Assembly: GCA_017302255.1 (NCBI GenBank)
Contig: JAFLDV010000010.1
Span: 46,878-110,877 of the forward strand
DNA length: 64,000 nt
Reading direction: 5' to 3'
Source: Gammaproteobacteria bacterium
Lineage (GTDB): Bacteria > Pseudomonadota > Gammaproteobacteria > Enterobacterales > Alteromonadaceae
The translations under genes were made by a program, and so were the position numbers. Positions within the stretch are counted from its first letter, which is position 1. Each line of letters begins with the position of its first letter. Shown piece by piece: positions 9,801 to 18,632 of this stretch. Under the pieces are notes generated by a model. The model had not been told where the DNA came from. It was given only the letters and a program-made list of their open reading frames with translations, and did no database searches.

Positions 9801-10531
9801 AACAGTGGGCTCCGCTGTTCGTTTTCAACCTGCGAGGCAGGTTTAATCCAAAGTGTTTTAATGCGAGTGGCAAATGCCTGCAGGCTAAACACAGTGCCTG
9901 CAATCAGCCAACACAACATTGCTGTTGCGAGGTCGTGTGAGAAAAAATGGGCTCCACGCAGTTGTTGGGCGAAACCAAGGGTAAATCCCACGGACAATGC
10001 GGCAATTAATGCAAGTTTTGCCACAGTCGGTTTCACCCGTAAGTAGTAGAAATAGATGGCTATCCACGCAAAACCTATGCTGGCGTGACCTGCTGGAAAA
10101 CATTGGGTATTTGGCATGCCATCAGGGCGTGGCATAAATAAGCCGATGTAAGGAAAGCTGCCACCAAAAGCTTGTAGGTCCCAAGGACACTCGGTTGGCA
10201 CCAATCTTTTCATCAGCGCAATACAAGCAAAACTCAGCACTAAACTTAACAACAGAAGACCAAGTGCTTGAACTGAAACAGTTTGTTGTTTGCGATATAC
10301 GCGTTGCCAGAAGTAATAAGCAATTAATATCAGCATCAAAAGCTGATTAAGACTGCGCACGCCTTGATGGAAAACTTGTTCGGTCAACCAATGATGCTGT
10401 AATCGCCATTCTCCCCCTTGCCAGTTGTACAAAAGGTTCGCCAAAACAAAATCCATTCCCGCTAGATTAAAGAGTGCAAATAGACTCAAACCAGCGAACA
10501 GGACGATGAGGCGGTAACGAAACTTAGGCAT
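9797..10531 (-). CDS. PAP2-family membrane phosphatase
   Basis: A 244-residue polytopic membrane protein with the three PAP2 blocks in order: a KRLVPTECPW segment, CFPAGHASIGFAW (the P-x-GH block) and RGAHFFSHDLATA (the R-x5-H-x3-D block). It resembles lipid phosphatases such as PgpB, LpxE or LpxT. The substrate is probably a lipid phosphate in the inner membrane, given coupling to eptA through an ATGA overlap. The longer frame would start at GTG 10540. ATG 10531 has GGAG at 8 nt and is preferred. A lipid A 1-phosphatase role would alter the site used by EptA, but this is inference. Confidence 0.85.
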   Translation of the reverse strand: MPKFRYRLIVLFAGLSLFALFNLAGMDFVLANLLYNWQGGEWRLQHHWLTEQVFHQGVRSLNQLLMLILIAYYFWQRVYRKQQTVSVQALGLLLLSLVLSFACIALMKRLVPTECPWDLQAFGGSFPYIGLFMPRPDGMPNTQCFPAGHASIGFAWIAIYFYYLRVKPTVAKLALIAALSVGFTLGFAQQLRGAHFFSHDLATAMLCWLIAGTVFSLQAFATRIKTLWIKPASQVENEQRSPLL

Positions 10532-10697
10532 GCACAGCACTCCAATTAGAATGGTGTTAGCTTAGGTAGAGAGTCTTAAGGAAGACTTAAGTCGGTAAAA
10601 TTAAATGAAATGGGTAGGGTTCGGTCGGAGGCTAGACTAAAAATTTCGGATAAATTCGCATGGCTAAACAAGGGGTTGCCTAATATGTGTCGAATAA

Positions 10698-10725
10698 AAA
10701 AGCCCAGCGCTAAGGCTGGGCTTTT
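10698..10725 (-). terminator. Rho-independent terminator of the GH3 gene
   Basis: An 11-bp stem, AAAAGCCCAGC with GCTGGGCTTTT around a 6-nt loop, lies 15 nt beyond the GH3 stop on the minus strand and is followed there by T residues. Confidence 0.88.
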
Positions 10726-10739
10726 GACTAAATTCGCGA

Positions 10740-13310
10740 TTATGGGCAGGTTTTATCTGCGCTTAGTCCTGGCACCAATTCGACTTTGCCGAGTTCAATG
10801 TGGGCTTTGCTAGCACTTTCCAAGCTGAAACTTTGGGCGATGCGCGAAAAGTCGACGCCTTGTTGTTGGAAACAACGCAAATCAATACTGATGCTTTGCC
10901 AGTTTTGTTCGGCTTTAAGTAAAGGCTTCACATCAACCACACCATGGCATGGCGCACCATTTAAATCGCCACAACGCATTCCGACATTCAGCGCACCAGT
11001 CAATGGTGCTTGCAGCTTAAGTTCAAAGCGTAACGCTGATTTTTGCTCGACCGACGAGCGTAAATCGCGCGGGAAATTGCTTAGCAGTAATAAACCCTCA
11101 GCAGCTTTCCCCGAGAACTGCAATGATCGTGCATCTTCTTGAACTACTTTATCGACGGCTTTGTATTGCAAGTTGCCAAGTTTTTGGACGCTAGCGATCA
11201 CAGGGCTAGTGTCTTTGCCACTTTGCAGTACAAATTGCCATGGTGATTTTGGTGCTCGTTCAAACAGGACTACGCTTTGCACTTGATTGGCGCTTGCACC
11301 TGAGTCTTCTGGGAATAATGGGGTGGTTTTGGTATCGAGATAGGTCAGACCATAACCATAAGCAAATAACGGAGTTTGTTTATCGCCACGATTTACAGCA
11401 GTTTGGCTTGGACTATTTGGCCAAGAGAATGACAATTTACCATTAAAGTCGTATTGCGTACCGCCTTTGGCTTTTTGCAATATGACATCTGCTACGGCGT
11501 CACCTTCTGAACCAGGTAACCATAAGGCGACAAAAGCATCCGATTGATTTAATTCAGGATTTACCCACATTGGTCGACCTGATACAAACAAAGTCACTAC
11601 TTTGATGCCTTGCGCCTTTAATTGCTTCAGCAATGCAAGATCAGTCTTATTACCGCGTTGGAACTCTAAATTATCAATATCACCGTTACCTTCAGCATAA
11701 GGTTGCTCACCAAAAACCACGATGGCGACATCAGGTTTTTGGGTGAATTTGCCGTCGGCGCTGAGTTCAATAGTTCCACCAGCTTGCTGCACTTGTTTTG
11801 CAAAACCTTGGTAAATCGAGGTACCTCCAGGAAAATCGCTGTTGGTATTGCCGGTACCTTGCCAGCTGATGGTCCAGCCACCTGATTGCAAGCCGATATC
11901 ATCAGCATGAGAGCCGGCGACTAAAATGCGTTGTTTTGGCGCTAACGGCAGTAAACCATCATTGTTTTTTAACAGCACCATGGATTTACGCACAGCATCT
12001 TTTGCGATGGCTCTATGAGCTTTTGAACCCAATAATTCAGTCTTAGCTGATAACGCACGTTGTGCAGGACCTTTCCGATCGAACAAGCCTGCCCGTAATT
12101 TCACCCGCAATATCCGGCGCACAGCGTCGTCGATGCGGCTTTGCGCGATCACGCCAGAGCGGGCTTGCGCCACAAGATTTTCATATAAAGGTTTCCAAGC
12201 ACTGGTTGGCACCATATACATGTCAAGACCAGCGTTTGCCGCCTGCGGGCAGTTGTCGTTGGTGCAACCTGGAATTTGACCATGCCCATTCCAATCGCCC
12301 ACAACAAAACCGTCAAAGCCCATGCGGGTTTTTAACACATCGGTTAATAAGTACTTATTACCGTGATTTTTTTCACCATGCCAGCTATTAAATGAAGCCA
12401 TGACCGTTTGGGCGCCAGCACCTAAACCACCGACATAGCCTTGTGCATGCAGATCAATCAGTTGTTGCTCGGAAGCTATGTTATTTCCTTGGTCGACGCC
12501 TTTTTCCGTACCACCGTCTCCGAGAAAGTGTTTCACGGTGCTAATCACGTGTTGGTCGGTTAAAAATTGCTGTGTTGGGTCGCCTTGCAGACCTTTGACG
12601 ATCGCGGCGGCGTAACTACGCACAATTTCCGGATCTTCTGAATAACCTTCATAAGCTCGGCCCCAGCGATCGTCACGCACCACCGCAACTGTTGGCGCGA
12701 AAATCCAGTCAATCCCGGTAACCCGCACTTCTGCTGCAGTTGCTTTAGCAATTTGTTCAATCAACTTACTATCATGCGCGGCACCTAAGCCAATGTTATG
12801 CGGGAATATGGTAGCGCCGATGACGTTATTATGGCCATGCACGGCATCTGTGCCCCACATCGTTGGAATGTTAGAGCCATCTACGCTGGCATCAACAGAT
12901 GCTTGGTATAAATCATCGGCTAGCTTTATCCAATCAGCCGCTGTCGCATGTTTGTTATTGTTAGGAAATGCGCCGCCACCATTTAAGTAGGAGCCAAAAC
13001 CATACTTGCGCATGTCTTCAACGGTAATGTCACGAATTTCCGGCTGGATCATTTGGGCGATTTTTTGCTCCAGCGTCATTTTGCTCAGGATCTCGTTGAG
13101 GCGTTGCTCTAAAGCTGCATTGGCGGGCAGGGCCTTGGCTAATGCTGGCCAGCGCTCTAATTGCCGGTCATTCTGAGCTGGCGATGCAACTTGCGCTGCG
13201 TTTACTAGCGGCGCTGCGCTGGCTGCAGACAGTCCACAAGCAACTGCGATTGCTAGTGTTGTCGGTAGACTTAACCGCGAATAAATTGCCGTGGTTGCAC
13301 GCTTTAACAT
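10740..13310 (-). CDS. Secreted GH3 beta-glucosidase / exo-glucanase
   Basis: Releases glucose from the non-reducing ends of beta-glucan oligosaccharides. The 856-residue protein has a signal peptide ending near ASA, a GH3 N-terminal barrel containing KHF (Lys260-His261) and the nucleophile Asp339 in FVVGDWNGHG, then a GH3 C-terminal domain (KSMVLLKNNDGLLPL, VAGSHADDIG, YGYGLTYL). About 190 further residues form an ExoP-like C-terminal beta domain seen in marine exo-1,3/1,4-beta-glucanases. Periplasmic or surface location is expected. It is divergent from a TonB-dependent receptor, and an operator-like palindrome lies 66 nt upstream, so LacI control is likely. Confidence 0.92.
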   Translation of the reverse strand: MLKRATTAIYSRLSLPTTLAIAVACGLSAASAAPLVNAAQVASPAQNDRQLERWPALAKALPANAALEQRLNEILSKMTLEQKIAQMIQPEIRDITVEDMRKYGFGSYLNGGGAFPNNNKHATAADWIKLADDLYQASVDASVDGSNIPTMWGTDAVHGHNNVIGATIFPHNIGLGAAHDSKLIEQIAKATAAEVRVTGIDWIFAPTVAVVRDDRWGRAYEGYSEDPEIVRSYAAAIVKGLQGDPTQQFLTDQHVISTVKHFLGDGGTEKGVDQGNNIASEQQLIDLHAQGYVGGLGAGAQTVMASFNSWHGEKNHGNKYLLTDVLKTRMGFDGFVVGDWNGHGQIPGCTNDNCPQAANAGLDMYMVPTSAWKPLYENLVAQARSGVIAQSRIDDAVRRILRVKLRAGLFDRKGPAQRALSAKTELLGSKAHRAIAKDAVRKSMVLLKNNDGLLPLAPKQRILVAGSHADDIGLQSGGWTISWQGTGNTNSDFPGGTSIYQGFAKQVQQAGGTIELSADGKFTQKPDVAIVVFGEQPYAEGNGDIDNLEFQRGNKTDLALLKQLKAQGIKVVTLFVSGRPMWVNPELNQSDAFVALWLPGSEGDAVADVILQKAKGGTQYDFNGKLSFSWPNSPSQTAVNRGDKQTPLFAYGYGLTYLDTKTTPLFPEDSGASANQVQSVVLFERAPKSPWQFVLQSGKDTSPVIASVQKLGNLQYKAVDKVVQEDARSLQFSGKAAEGLLLLSNFPRDLRSSVEQKSALRFELKLQAPLTGALNVGMRCGDLNGAPCHGVVDVKPLLKAEQNWQSISIDLRCFQQQGVDFSRIAQSFSLESASKAHIELGKVELVPGLSADKTCP

Positions 13311-13375
13311 TACGGATCCCCTTTGACTCTTATGATAAGGATAAAACGCCTAAATAGTAGCTGTTTATTGCAACT

Positions 13376-13389
13376 TGGAAGCGCTTACA
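13376..13389. promoter_or_regulatory. LacI-type operator, GH3-proximal
   Basis: TGGAAGCGCTTACA matches the palindrome TGTAAGCGCTTACA at 13 of 14 positions. It has the central CG step typical of LacI/PurR/GalR family operators and lies 66 nt from the GH3 start codon. Confidence 0.75.
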
Positions 13390-13683
13390 TTGATTGCTAC
13401 ATAATTAGCTGGTTTGTCGCAAGTTGCAAGTGCTTTTTGCACTAGGATAGGGAGTAAATCGCAGAATTGCACCAAGCTGGCGCTAAAGCAAATTGGCAGA
13501 GTCAAGTATAGATCTGGTCGGATGACAATGAAAAATGTAAAAGATTTTCATCTGAATTTGATTGAATAATATAGATGTAAAGATATGAAAAACATCAAGT
13601 TTAACTTACTCTCAATGCATTAAGCCAAAGTCTTTTGTTGAGTTGATTTGCTCAATTGTTTAATTAGGCTGATGCAGCAAAAA

Positions 13684-13697
13684 TGTAAGCGCTTGCA
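13684..13697. promoter_or_regulatory. LacI-type operator, middle copy
   Basis: TGTAAGCGCTTGCA matches the palindrome at 13 of 14 positions. Its centre is 308 bp from the GH3-side copy and 75 bp from the receptor-side copy. Confidence 0.75.
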
Positions 13698-13758
13698 CTA
13701 AAATGGCTCCCTGCGCTTCTTAACATATTGACGGCGATGAAAAAATCGCCTATGTTGA

Positions 13759-13772
13759 TGTAAGCGCTTACA
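13759..13772. promoter_or_regulatory. LacI-type operator, receptor-proximal, perfect palindrome
   Basis: TGTAAGCGCTTACA, a perfect 14-bp palindrome, identical to the copy in front of the GH1 gene. It lies 131 nt before the TonB-dependent receptor ATG. Confidence 0.82.
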
Positions 13773-13903
13773 AAGTGGTGATTTGACGACCGTCAAGAAA
13801 TACAACTACTGGGATGGCGCCGCGAGAGTGAATTGCGATAACAAACAGCAAAGATATTTGCGAATAACAAGTTCATGCCAAAATCAGTCGACAGGGAATT
13901 GAA

Positions 13904-16873
13904 ATGAAACCTATAAGATTTAAAAAAACTAGATTGGCGACCAGTTTGTCGCTAGTGATCGGTGTCGGTGCTGTGCTGCCGGTGACCGCTCAGGAAGCGG
14001 CGCCAGCGAAAAAAGATGAGAAAATTGAAGTTATTAACGTTACCGGTATTCGCGGTAGCTTGATCAAATCAATGGATACCAAACGTTCTTCGGAAGGTAT
14101 TGTTGATGCGATTTCTGCCGAGGACATCGGTAAATTCCCCGATACTAACTTAGCTGAATCGCTACAACGTATCAGCGGTGTGTCAATCGACCGGGTGAAC
14201 GGTGAAGGTTCTAAAGTCACAGTGCGTGGTTTTGGTCCTGACTTTAACTTAGTGACATTAAACGGTCGGCAGTTGCCGGTCACTACCGGTTCACGTTCAT
14301 TTGATTTCGCCAACATTTCTGCTGATACCATCAGCGGTGTTGAAGTGAGTAAAACTTCTTTAGCGTCGAATTCAACCGGTGGTATCGGTTCAACGATTGA
14401 CGTGCAAACCCTACGCCCACTGAACGTACATGCCACCAAAGCTGTTGCCAACGTGGCAATGGTTTCTGATGAATCAACAGAGCGCGGTTCTGCAACTCCA
14501 GAAATTTCTGGTTTATATTCAACGACTTTTGATGATGAAAAATTCGGTGTGTTATTAGCCGCCAGTTATCAAGAGCGTGAAAGTGGCAGTCAACAGGCCA
14601 ACGTCGGTACAGGCTGGCGCAGTTTCTCTGGTCGGGTTGATGACGATTGGGGTGCAGGCACTGCAGAATGGGGTGGTGTACCACAAACTGGTCAAGTGAA
14701 CCGTCCAGGTCCAACTGATATCTATTCAGTGCCACAAACCACGATTTATAAATTTGAAGAGCAACAACGGGCTCGTACCAACGGCCAGTTAGTGTTGCAA
14801 TACGCTCCTTCAGACAAGTTAGTTGCGACCATGGATTACACTTACATGCGCAACGACATCGACACACAATACAACGATGTGTCGGCTTGGTTTACCTTTG
14901 CACCTTCACAAAACGTTTGGACAGATGGCCCAATTTCATCGCCGCTGATTTATTCAGAAACATATGCCACACCACAAGATTTATCGATGGGTGCGGGCGA
15001 CTACGGTGTGCGTAACCAAAGTGGCTCTTTAGGTATCAATTTAGAGTACGAAGTGAACGACGATTTAGAACTTAAATTCGACGCGCACCATTCTACTGCC
15101 GAAATCAAACCAAATAGCATTTGGGGTTCAAACAACAGTCTAAGTACTGCAGCCTTCATCCGTACTAGTGCGGCAACTGATTTCTCTGGTGATTTACCAG
15201 TGTTAGCTGTTGGCAACGGTAACTCAGTGAAAGCTACTGATATGCGCGTTACTGGTAGTGTATTTGGTAATTCGGTGAACAAATCAGTCATCGACCAATA
15301 CCAATTAAAAGGTAAGTACGCGCTGAATGACGCGAGCAGTATCGATTTTGGTCTGTCTTTAACAGATGTTGATAACCATTCTAAATCAGTCAACGTACAA
15401 CGGAATGACTGGGGTGGTGTGGGTAAAGCCGGCGATTTAGATCCTGCTTGGTTCCCAGCTGATACTATCCATGACAAATTTGGTGCTAACAAGGGTAACT
15501 TCTCGGCAGCCCCAGGCCGTACTTTTGACCCGTTGAACCGTATTTTCCTGTGGGACTTCCAGCAAGTGCGTGCGCGTGCTGAGGCGTTATACACCCCAGC
15601 AAATTACGCAGGCGCCGGTGATTGTGGTACGGATTTCTGCCCATCAACTGATTATGCTCGTGACACCGACCGTTATACTTTGGAAGAGTCACAATCGTTA
15701 TACGCGCAATACAACTTAAATGGTGAATTGGGTGGTCGTACTTTCGACGCGCATATTGGTTTACGGTATGAATCAACCGATGTGACTTCAACTTCTGCAG
15801 TTGCAGCCTACGATCGTGCAGACTGGATTGCTGATACTGAAATCGCGCTACATGCATCAGGTCAACGTGACTTCCAAACGCAAACCGGTGATTACGACTA
15901 CCTGTTACCAAATCTGAATTTTAATTTCGAAGTGGTAGATGATGTGATGCTGCGTGCGGCTTACAGTAAAACTATAGGTCGTCCAGATTATGTGTCGATC
16001 CAAGGTGGTACTGTGGTTGGTACTTTAGCTAACCGCTCAGGTGGTAGTGGCTCTTCAGGTAACCCAAGTTTATTACCCCTGGAATCAACCAACTTAGACT
16101 TCTCTGCTGAATGGTACTATGCACCATCAAGTTACGCGTCTATGGGTTATTTCCGTAAAGACGTTTCGAACTTCATCAGCAATACCGTAGTAGATTCGAC
16201 AATCTTCAATTTAGCAAACCCAGCTGATGGTAAGAAGTATCGTGAAGCACTGGCGGCTGTTGGTGCGGATGCGGCAGCAATTCGTAACTGGATTTTTGCT
16301 AACTATCCAAATGATCCATCAGTAAATGTCGCAGGTCGAGTAATTAGCGGTAAGACTGGTGAAGATAACACCATGATCTTCAAAATTAATACTCCGTCAA
16401 ACGGCGCTCAATCTGAAGTAATCGACGGTTGGGAATTTGCAGTACAACACGCCTTCGGTGAAACCGGTTTTGGCGTGATTGCAAACTACACCTTGGTTGA
16501 TAGTGGTCAAGCGTATGACAACTACATCCTTGCTGACCAACCGGCATTGATCGGTTTAAGTGACACAGCAAACGGTATTTTGTTCTATGAAAACGATGGT
16601 TTCCAAGCTCGGATCGCTTACAACTGGCGTGATGAGTTCCTGAACTCGCGTGGTCAAGGGACAGGTGCTAACCCGCAATACACCGAAGCCTATGCACAAA
16701 TTGATGCTTCAGTGAGCTATGACATTCCACAATTAGACGGTTTAACTGTCTACGTGGATGCCATTAACTTAACTGATGAGTACATTCGTGTTCATGGCCG
16801 GGCAAAAGAACAAGTAATCAGCTTAGTTGAGTCTGGTGCTCGTTACAGTATCGGCGCACGTTACAGCTTCTAA
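13904..16873 (+). CDS. TonB-dependent receptor, Xanthomonas/Caulobacter type, probable beta-glucan oligosaccharide transporter
   Basis: Large outer-membrane transporter of 989 residues. It has a signal peptide ending near VTAQ, a TonB box region (IEVINVTGIRGSL), a plug with DIGKFPDTNLAESLQRI and VRGFGPDFNLVTLNGR, both hallmarks of the TonB-Xanth-Caul group, and a barrel ending in ARYSF. Receptors of this group often import oligosaccharides. Here the gene sits between secreted GH3 and cytoplasmic GH1 glucosidases with a GPH symporter, so beta-linked gluco-oligosaccharides are the likely cargo (inference). Three LacI-type operators lie upstream. Hairpins after the stop probably reduce read-through into the halogenase cassette. 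Confidence 0.9.
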   Translation: MKPIRFKKTRLATSLSLVIGVGAVLPVTAQEAAPAKKDEKIEVINVTGIRGSLIKSMDTKRSSEGIVDAISAEDIGKFPDTNLAESLQRISGVSIDRVNGEGSKVTVRGFGPDFNLVTLNGRQLPVTTGSRSFDFANISADTISGVEVSKTSLASNSTGGIGSTIDVQTLRPLNVHATKAVANVAMVSDESTERGSATPEISGLYSTTFDDEKFGVLLAASYQERESGSQQANVGTGWRSFSGRVDDDWGAGTAEWGGVPQTGQVNRPGPTDIYSVPQTTIYKFEEQQRARTNGQLVLQYAPSDKLVATMDYTYMRNDIDTQYNDVSAWFTFAPSQNVWTDGPISSPLIYSETYATPQDLSMGAGDYGVRNQSGSLGINLEYEVNDDLELKFDAHHSTAEIKPNSIWGSNNSLSTAAFIRTSAATDFSGDLPVLAVGNGNSVKATDMRVTGSVFGNSVNKSVIDQYQLKGKYALNDASSIDFGLSLTDVDNHSKSVNVQRNDWGGVGKAGDLDPAWFPADTIHDKFGANKGNFSAAPGRTFDPLNRIFLWDFQQVRARAEALYTPANYAGAGDCGTDFCPSTDYARDTDRYTLEESQSLYAQYNLNGELGGRTFDAHIGLRYESTDVTSTSAVAAYDRADWIADTEIALHASGQRDFQTQTGDYDYLLPNLNFNFEVVDDVMLRAAYSKTIGRPDYVSIQGGTVVGTLANRSGGSGSSGNPSLLPLESTNLDFSAEWYYAPSSYASMGYFRKDVSNFISNTVVDSTIFNLANPADGKKYREALAAVGADAAAIRNWIFANYPNDPSVNVAGRVISGKTGEDNTMIFKINTPSNGAQSEVIDGWEFAVQHAFGETGFGVIANYTLVDSGQAYDNYILADQPALIGLSDTANGILFYENDGFQARIAYNWRDEFLNSRGQGTGANPQYTEAYAQIDASVSYDIPQLDGLTVYVDAINLTDEYIRVHGRAKEQVISLVESGARYSIGARYSF

Positions 16874-16885
16874 TAGAAGCTGTAA
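16861..16885 (+). promoter_or_regulatory. Stem-loop spanning the receptor stop codon
   Basis: An 11-bp perfect inverted repeat, TTACAGCTTCT with AGAAGCTGTAA around a 3-nt loop, includes the TAA stop at 16871-16873. It may protect the 3' end of a processed receptor mRNA. Confidence 0.6.
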
Positions 16886-16888
16886 GTG

Positions 16889-16925
16889 AAAGTGTAGAAC
16901 TGCAGTGACGGTTCTACACTTTTCC
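16889..16925 (+). terminator. Terminator between receptor and halogenase cassette
   Basis: A 12-bp stem, AAAGTGTAGAAC with GTTCTACACTTT around a 10-nt loop, is followed by a short T run. It probably acts as a partial terminator, so that the receptor is made in excess of the downstream cassette. Confidence 0.75.
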
Positions 16926-16951
16926 GATACTCTTTTTGCATCGTATAAAAC

Positions 16952-16979
16952 CATGAGGCCGGCATCGGCTAGCCTCATG
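16952..16979 (+). promoter_or_regulatory. Hairpin upstream of first halogenase
   Basis: CATGAGGC pairs with GCCTCATG around a 12-nt loop that can add a GGC/GGC-rich internal helix. No T tract follows. It ends 21 nt before the halogenase ATG. Confidence 0.45.
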
Positions 16980-17000
16980 CTGTTTAGTTAAGGCAGTCAG

Positions 17001-18575
17001 ATGGATCAGGCAATCAAGCAAATCGTCATCGTCGGCGGCGGCACTGCAGGCTGGTTAACTGCAGCTATCATTGCGGCTGAGCATTTGGTTGACGAAGGTC
17101 AGTTAGCGCCTAATCCATTAATAAGCATTTTGCTGATTGAATCACCACAAGTCCCGACTATTGGCGTGGGTGAGGGGACTTGGCCGTCGATGCGGCTAAC
17201 CTTACAGAAAATTGGCATTAGTGAAACCGAATTTATCCGCTGTTGTGATGCCAGTTTCAAACAAGGCTCGCAATTCGTCGATTGGCAGCAAACACCAAGT
17301 AACGGCAGCGCTTCATTTTATCTGCATCCGTTTACCTTACCTGTTGGTGTGCCAGATTTTAATATTTGCCCATACTGGCTTGGTCATCGCGATTCGGTAA
17401 GCTTCGCTGATGCTGTGTCGCAACAAGCAGAGTTGAGTGCGGCCGGATTTGCGCCCAAATTTATTACCACGCCTGAATACAGTTTTGTGAATAACTATGG
17501 CTATCACCTTGATGCGGGTAAGTTCAGCCAATTACTGCAACGTCATTGCATCGAAAAACTAGGTGTGCGCCATGTTGCTGATCACGTAGTGTCAGTGGAA
17601 AGCGCGAGTGACGGCGACATCGCAGCGATAGTCACCGCGGAAAACGGTCGTATCAGTGCTGATTTATTTATTGATTGTTCTGGGCAACAGTCATTGCTGC
17701 TTGGGCAACACTTACAAGTACCATTTTTGCCGCAACATCAGGTGCTGTTTAATGACAGAGCCTTAGCAGTGCAGGTGCCATATGCCGAGGCTGAGTCAGC
17801 AATTGCCGCCAATACGATAGCAACTGCGCAAGCGAGCGGTTGGATTTGGGATATTGGTTTACCAACGCGACGCGGTGTTGGTCATTGTTATTCTTCAGCG
17901 CATTGCAGTGATGATGTGGCGCTTTCCCGATTGTATGAATATGTCGCACGCACTGCGGGCGGGAAAGTCGCGGATTTATTGTCACCGAAAAAATTGATGA
18001 TCAAACCTGGTTACCATGCAAAATGTTTAGAGCGTAACTGTATGGCAATTGGTATGGCCGCTGGGTTTATTGAACCGTTAGAAGCATCGGCGTTAGCTTT
18101 GGTGGAATGGTCAGCCAAACAAATTGCGACTCAGTTGCCGCGGACTCGCCAAGGATTAGATTTAGTTGCGTCGCGCATCAACCAAAGTTATCTGCAGCAT
18201 TGGCAGCAGATCATTAGTTTCTTGAAGTTACACTATGTGCTAAGTCAGCGCGATGATGATGTGTACTGGCAGGATCATCGCGATACAGTGCCAGATATGC
18301 TTAAAGATCAACTATCACTCTGGCATGAACAAGTACCGAGTAATGCTGATTTCCGTTTTCAAGATCAATTATTCCCAGCAGCAAGTTATCAGTATGTGTT
18401 GTACGGAATGCAGTTTAATACGGCGGCGTATCCGCAATTAAAGCCATCGTTAAAACGCAAAGCTCATGAATTGTTTCAGCAAAATGCCCAAAGGGTGGCA
18501 AAACTACGGACTGGGCTGCCGACAGTGCGCGATTTACTGATTAAAATCAATTTATATGGTTTACCACCGATTTAG
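17001..18575 (+). CDS. Flavin-dependent (tryptophan) halogenase family protein, first copy
   Basis: FAD-dependent halogenase-like monooxygenase of 524 residues. Visible features are the dinucleotide-binding VGGGTAGW at residues 11-18, GVGEGTWPS near 55-63, the catalytic-lysine position Lys87 in DASFKQGSQF, and PLEAS with Glu360. The WxWxIP signature appears as W280-I-W282-D-I-G-L-P, with an extra residue between Ile and Pro, a variant also seen in receptor-linked halogenases. The substrate is unknown and free tryptophan is not assured, since related Xanthomonas and metagenomic enzymes act on indole. It needs FADH2 from a flavin reductase, and none is encoded nearby. It lies after a TonB-dependent receptor and before sapC. 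Confidence 0.88.
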   Translation: MDQAIKQIVIVGGGTAGWLTAAIIAAEHLVDEGQLAPNPLISILLIESPQVPTIGVGEGTWPSMRLTLQKIGISETEFIRCCDASFKQGSQFVDWQQTPSNGSASFYLHPFTLPVGVPDFNICPYWLGHRDSVSFADAVSQQAELSAAGFAPKFITTPEYSFVNNYGYHLDAGKFSQLLQRHCIEKLGVRHVADHVVSVESASDGDIAAIVTAENGRISADLFIDCSGQQSLLLGQHLQVPFLPQHQVLFNDRALAVQVPYAEAESAIAANTIATAQASGWIWDIGLPTRRGVGHCYSSAHCSDDVALSRLYEYVARTAGGKVADLLSPKKLMIKPGYHAKCLERNCMAIGMAAGFIEPLEASALALVEWSAKQIATQLPRTRQGLDLVASRINQSYLQHWQQIISFLKLHYVLSQRDDDVYWQDHRDTVPDMLKDQLSLWHEQVPSNADFRFQDQLFPAASYQYVLYGMQFNTAAYPQLKPSLKRKAHELFQQNAQRVAKLRTGLPTVRDLLIKINLYGLPPI

Positions 18576-18632
18576 CGAAACACATTTTCAATTAAAAACT
18601 ATAACAACTAGAAAAAACAACAGGATAGACAA

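Larger units (their letters stand above)
13311..13903. promoter_or_regulatory. Divergent GH3/receptor control region with three operators
   Basis: This 593-base stretch holds no gene that I can support. It contains three copies of the same 14-bp palindrome (listed separately), one close to GH3, one mid-way and one 131 nt before the receptor start. The middle part, about 13500-13640, is AT-rich and probably contains the promoters, but no -35/-10 pair is strong enough to name. Confidence 0.7.

Noticed and set aside
13990..14867. Long minus-strand ORFs opposite the second receptor
   Set aside because: Composition shadows of the receptor gene with no family features.
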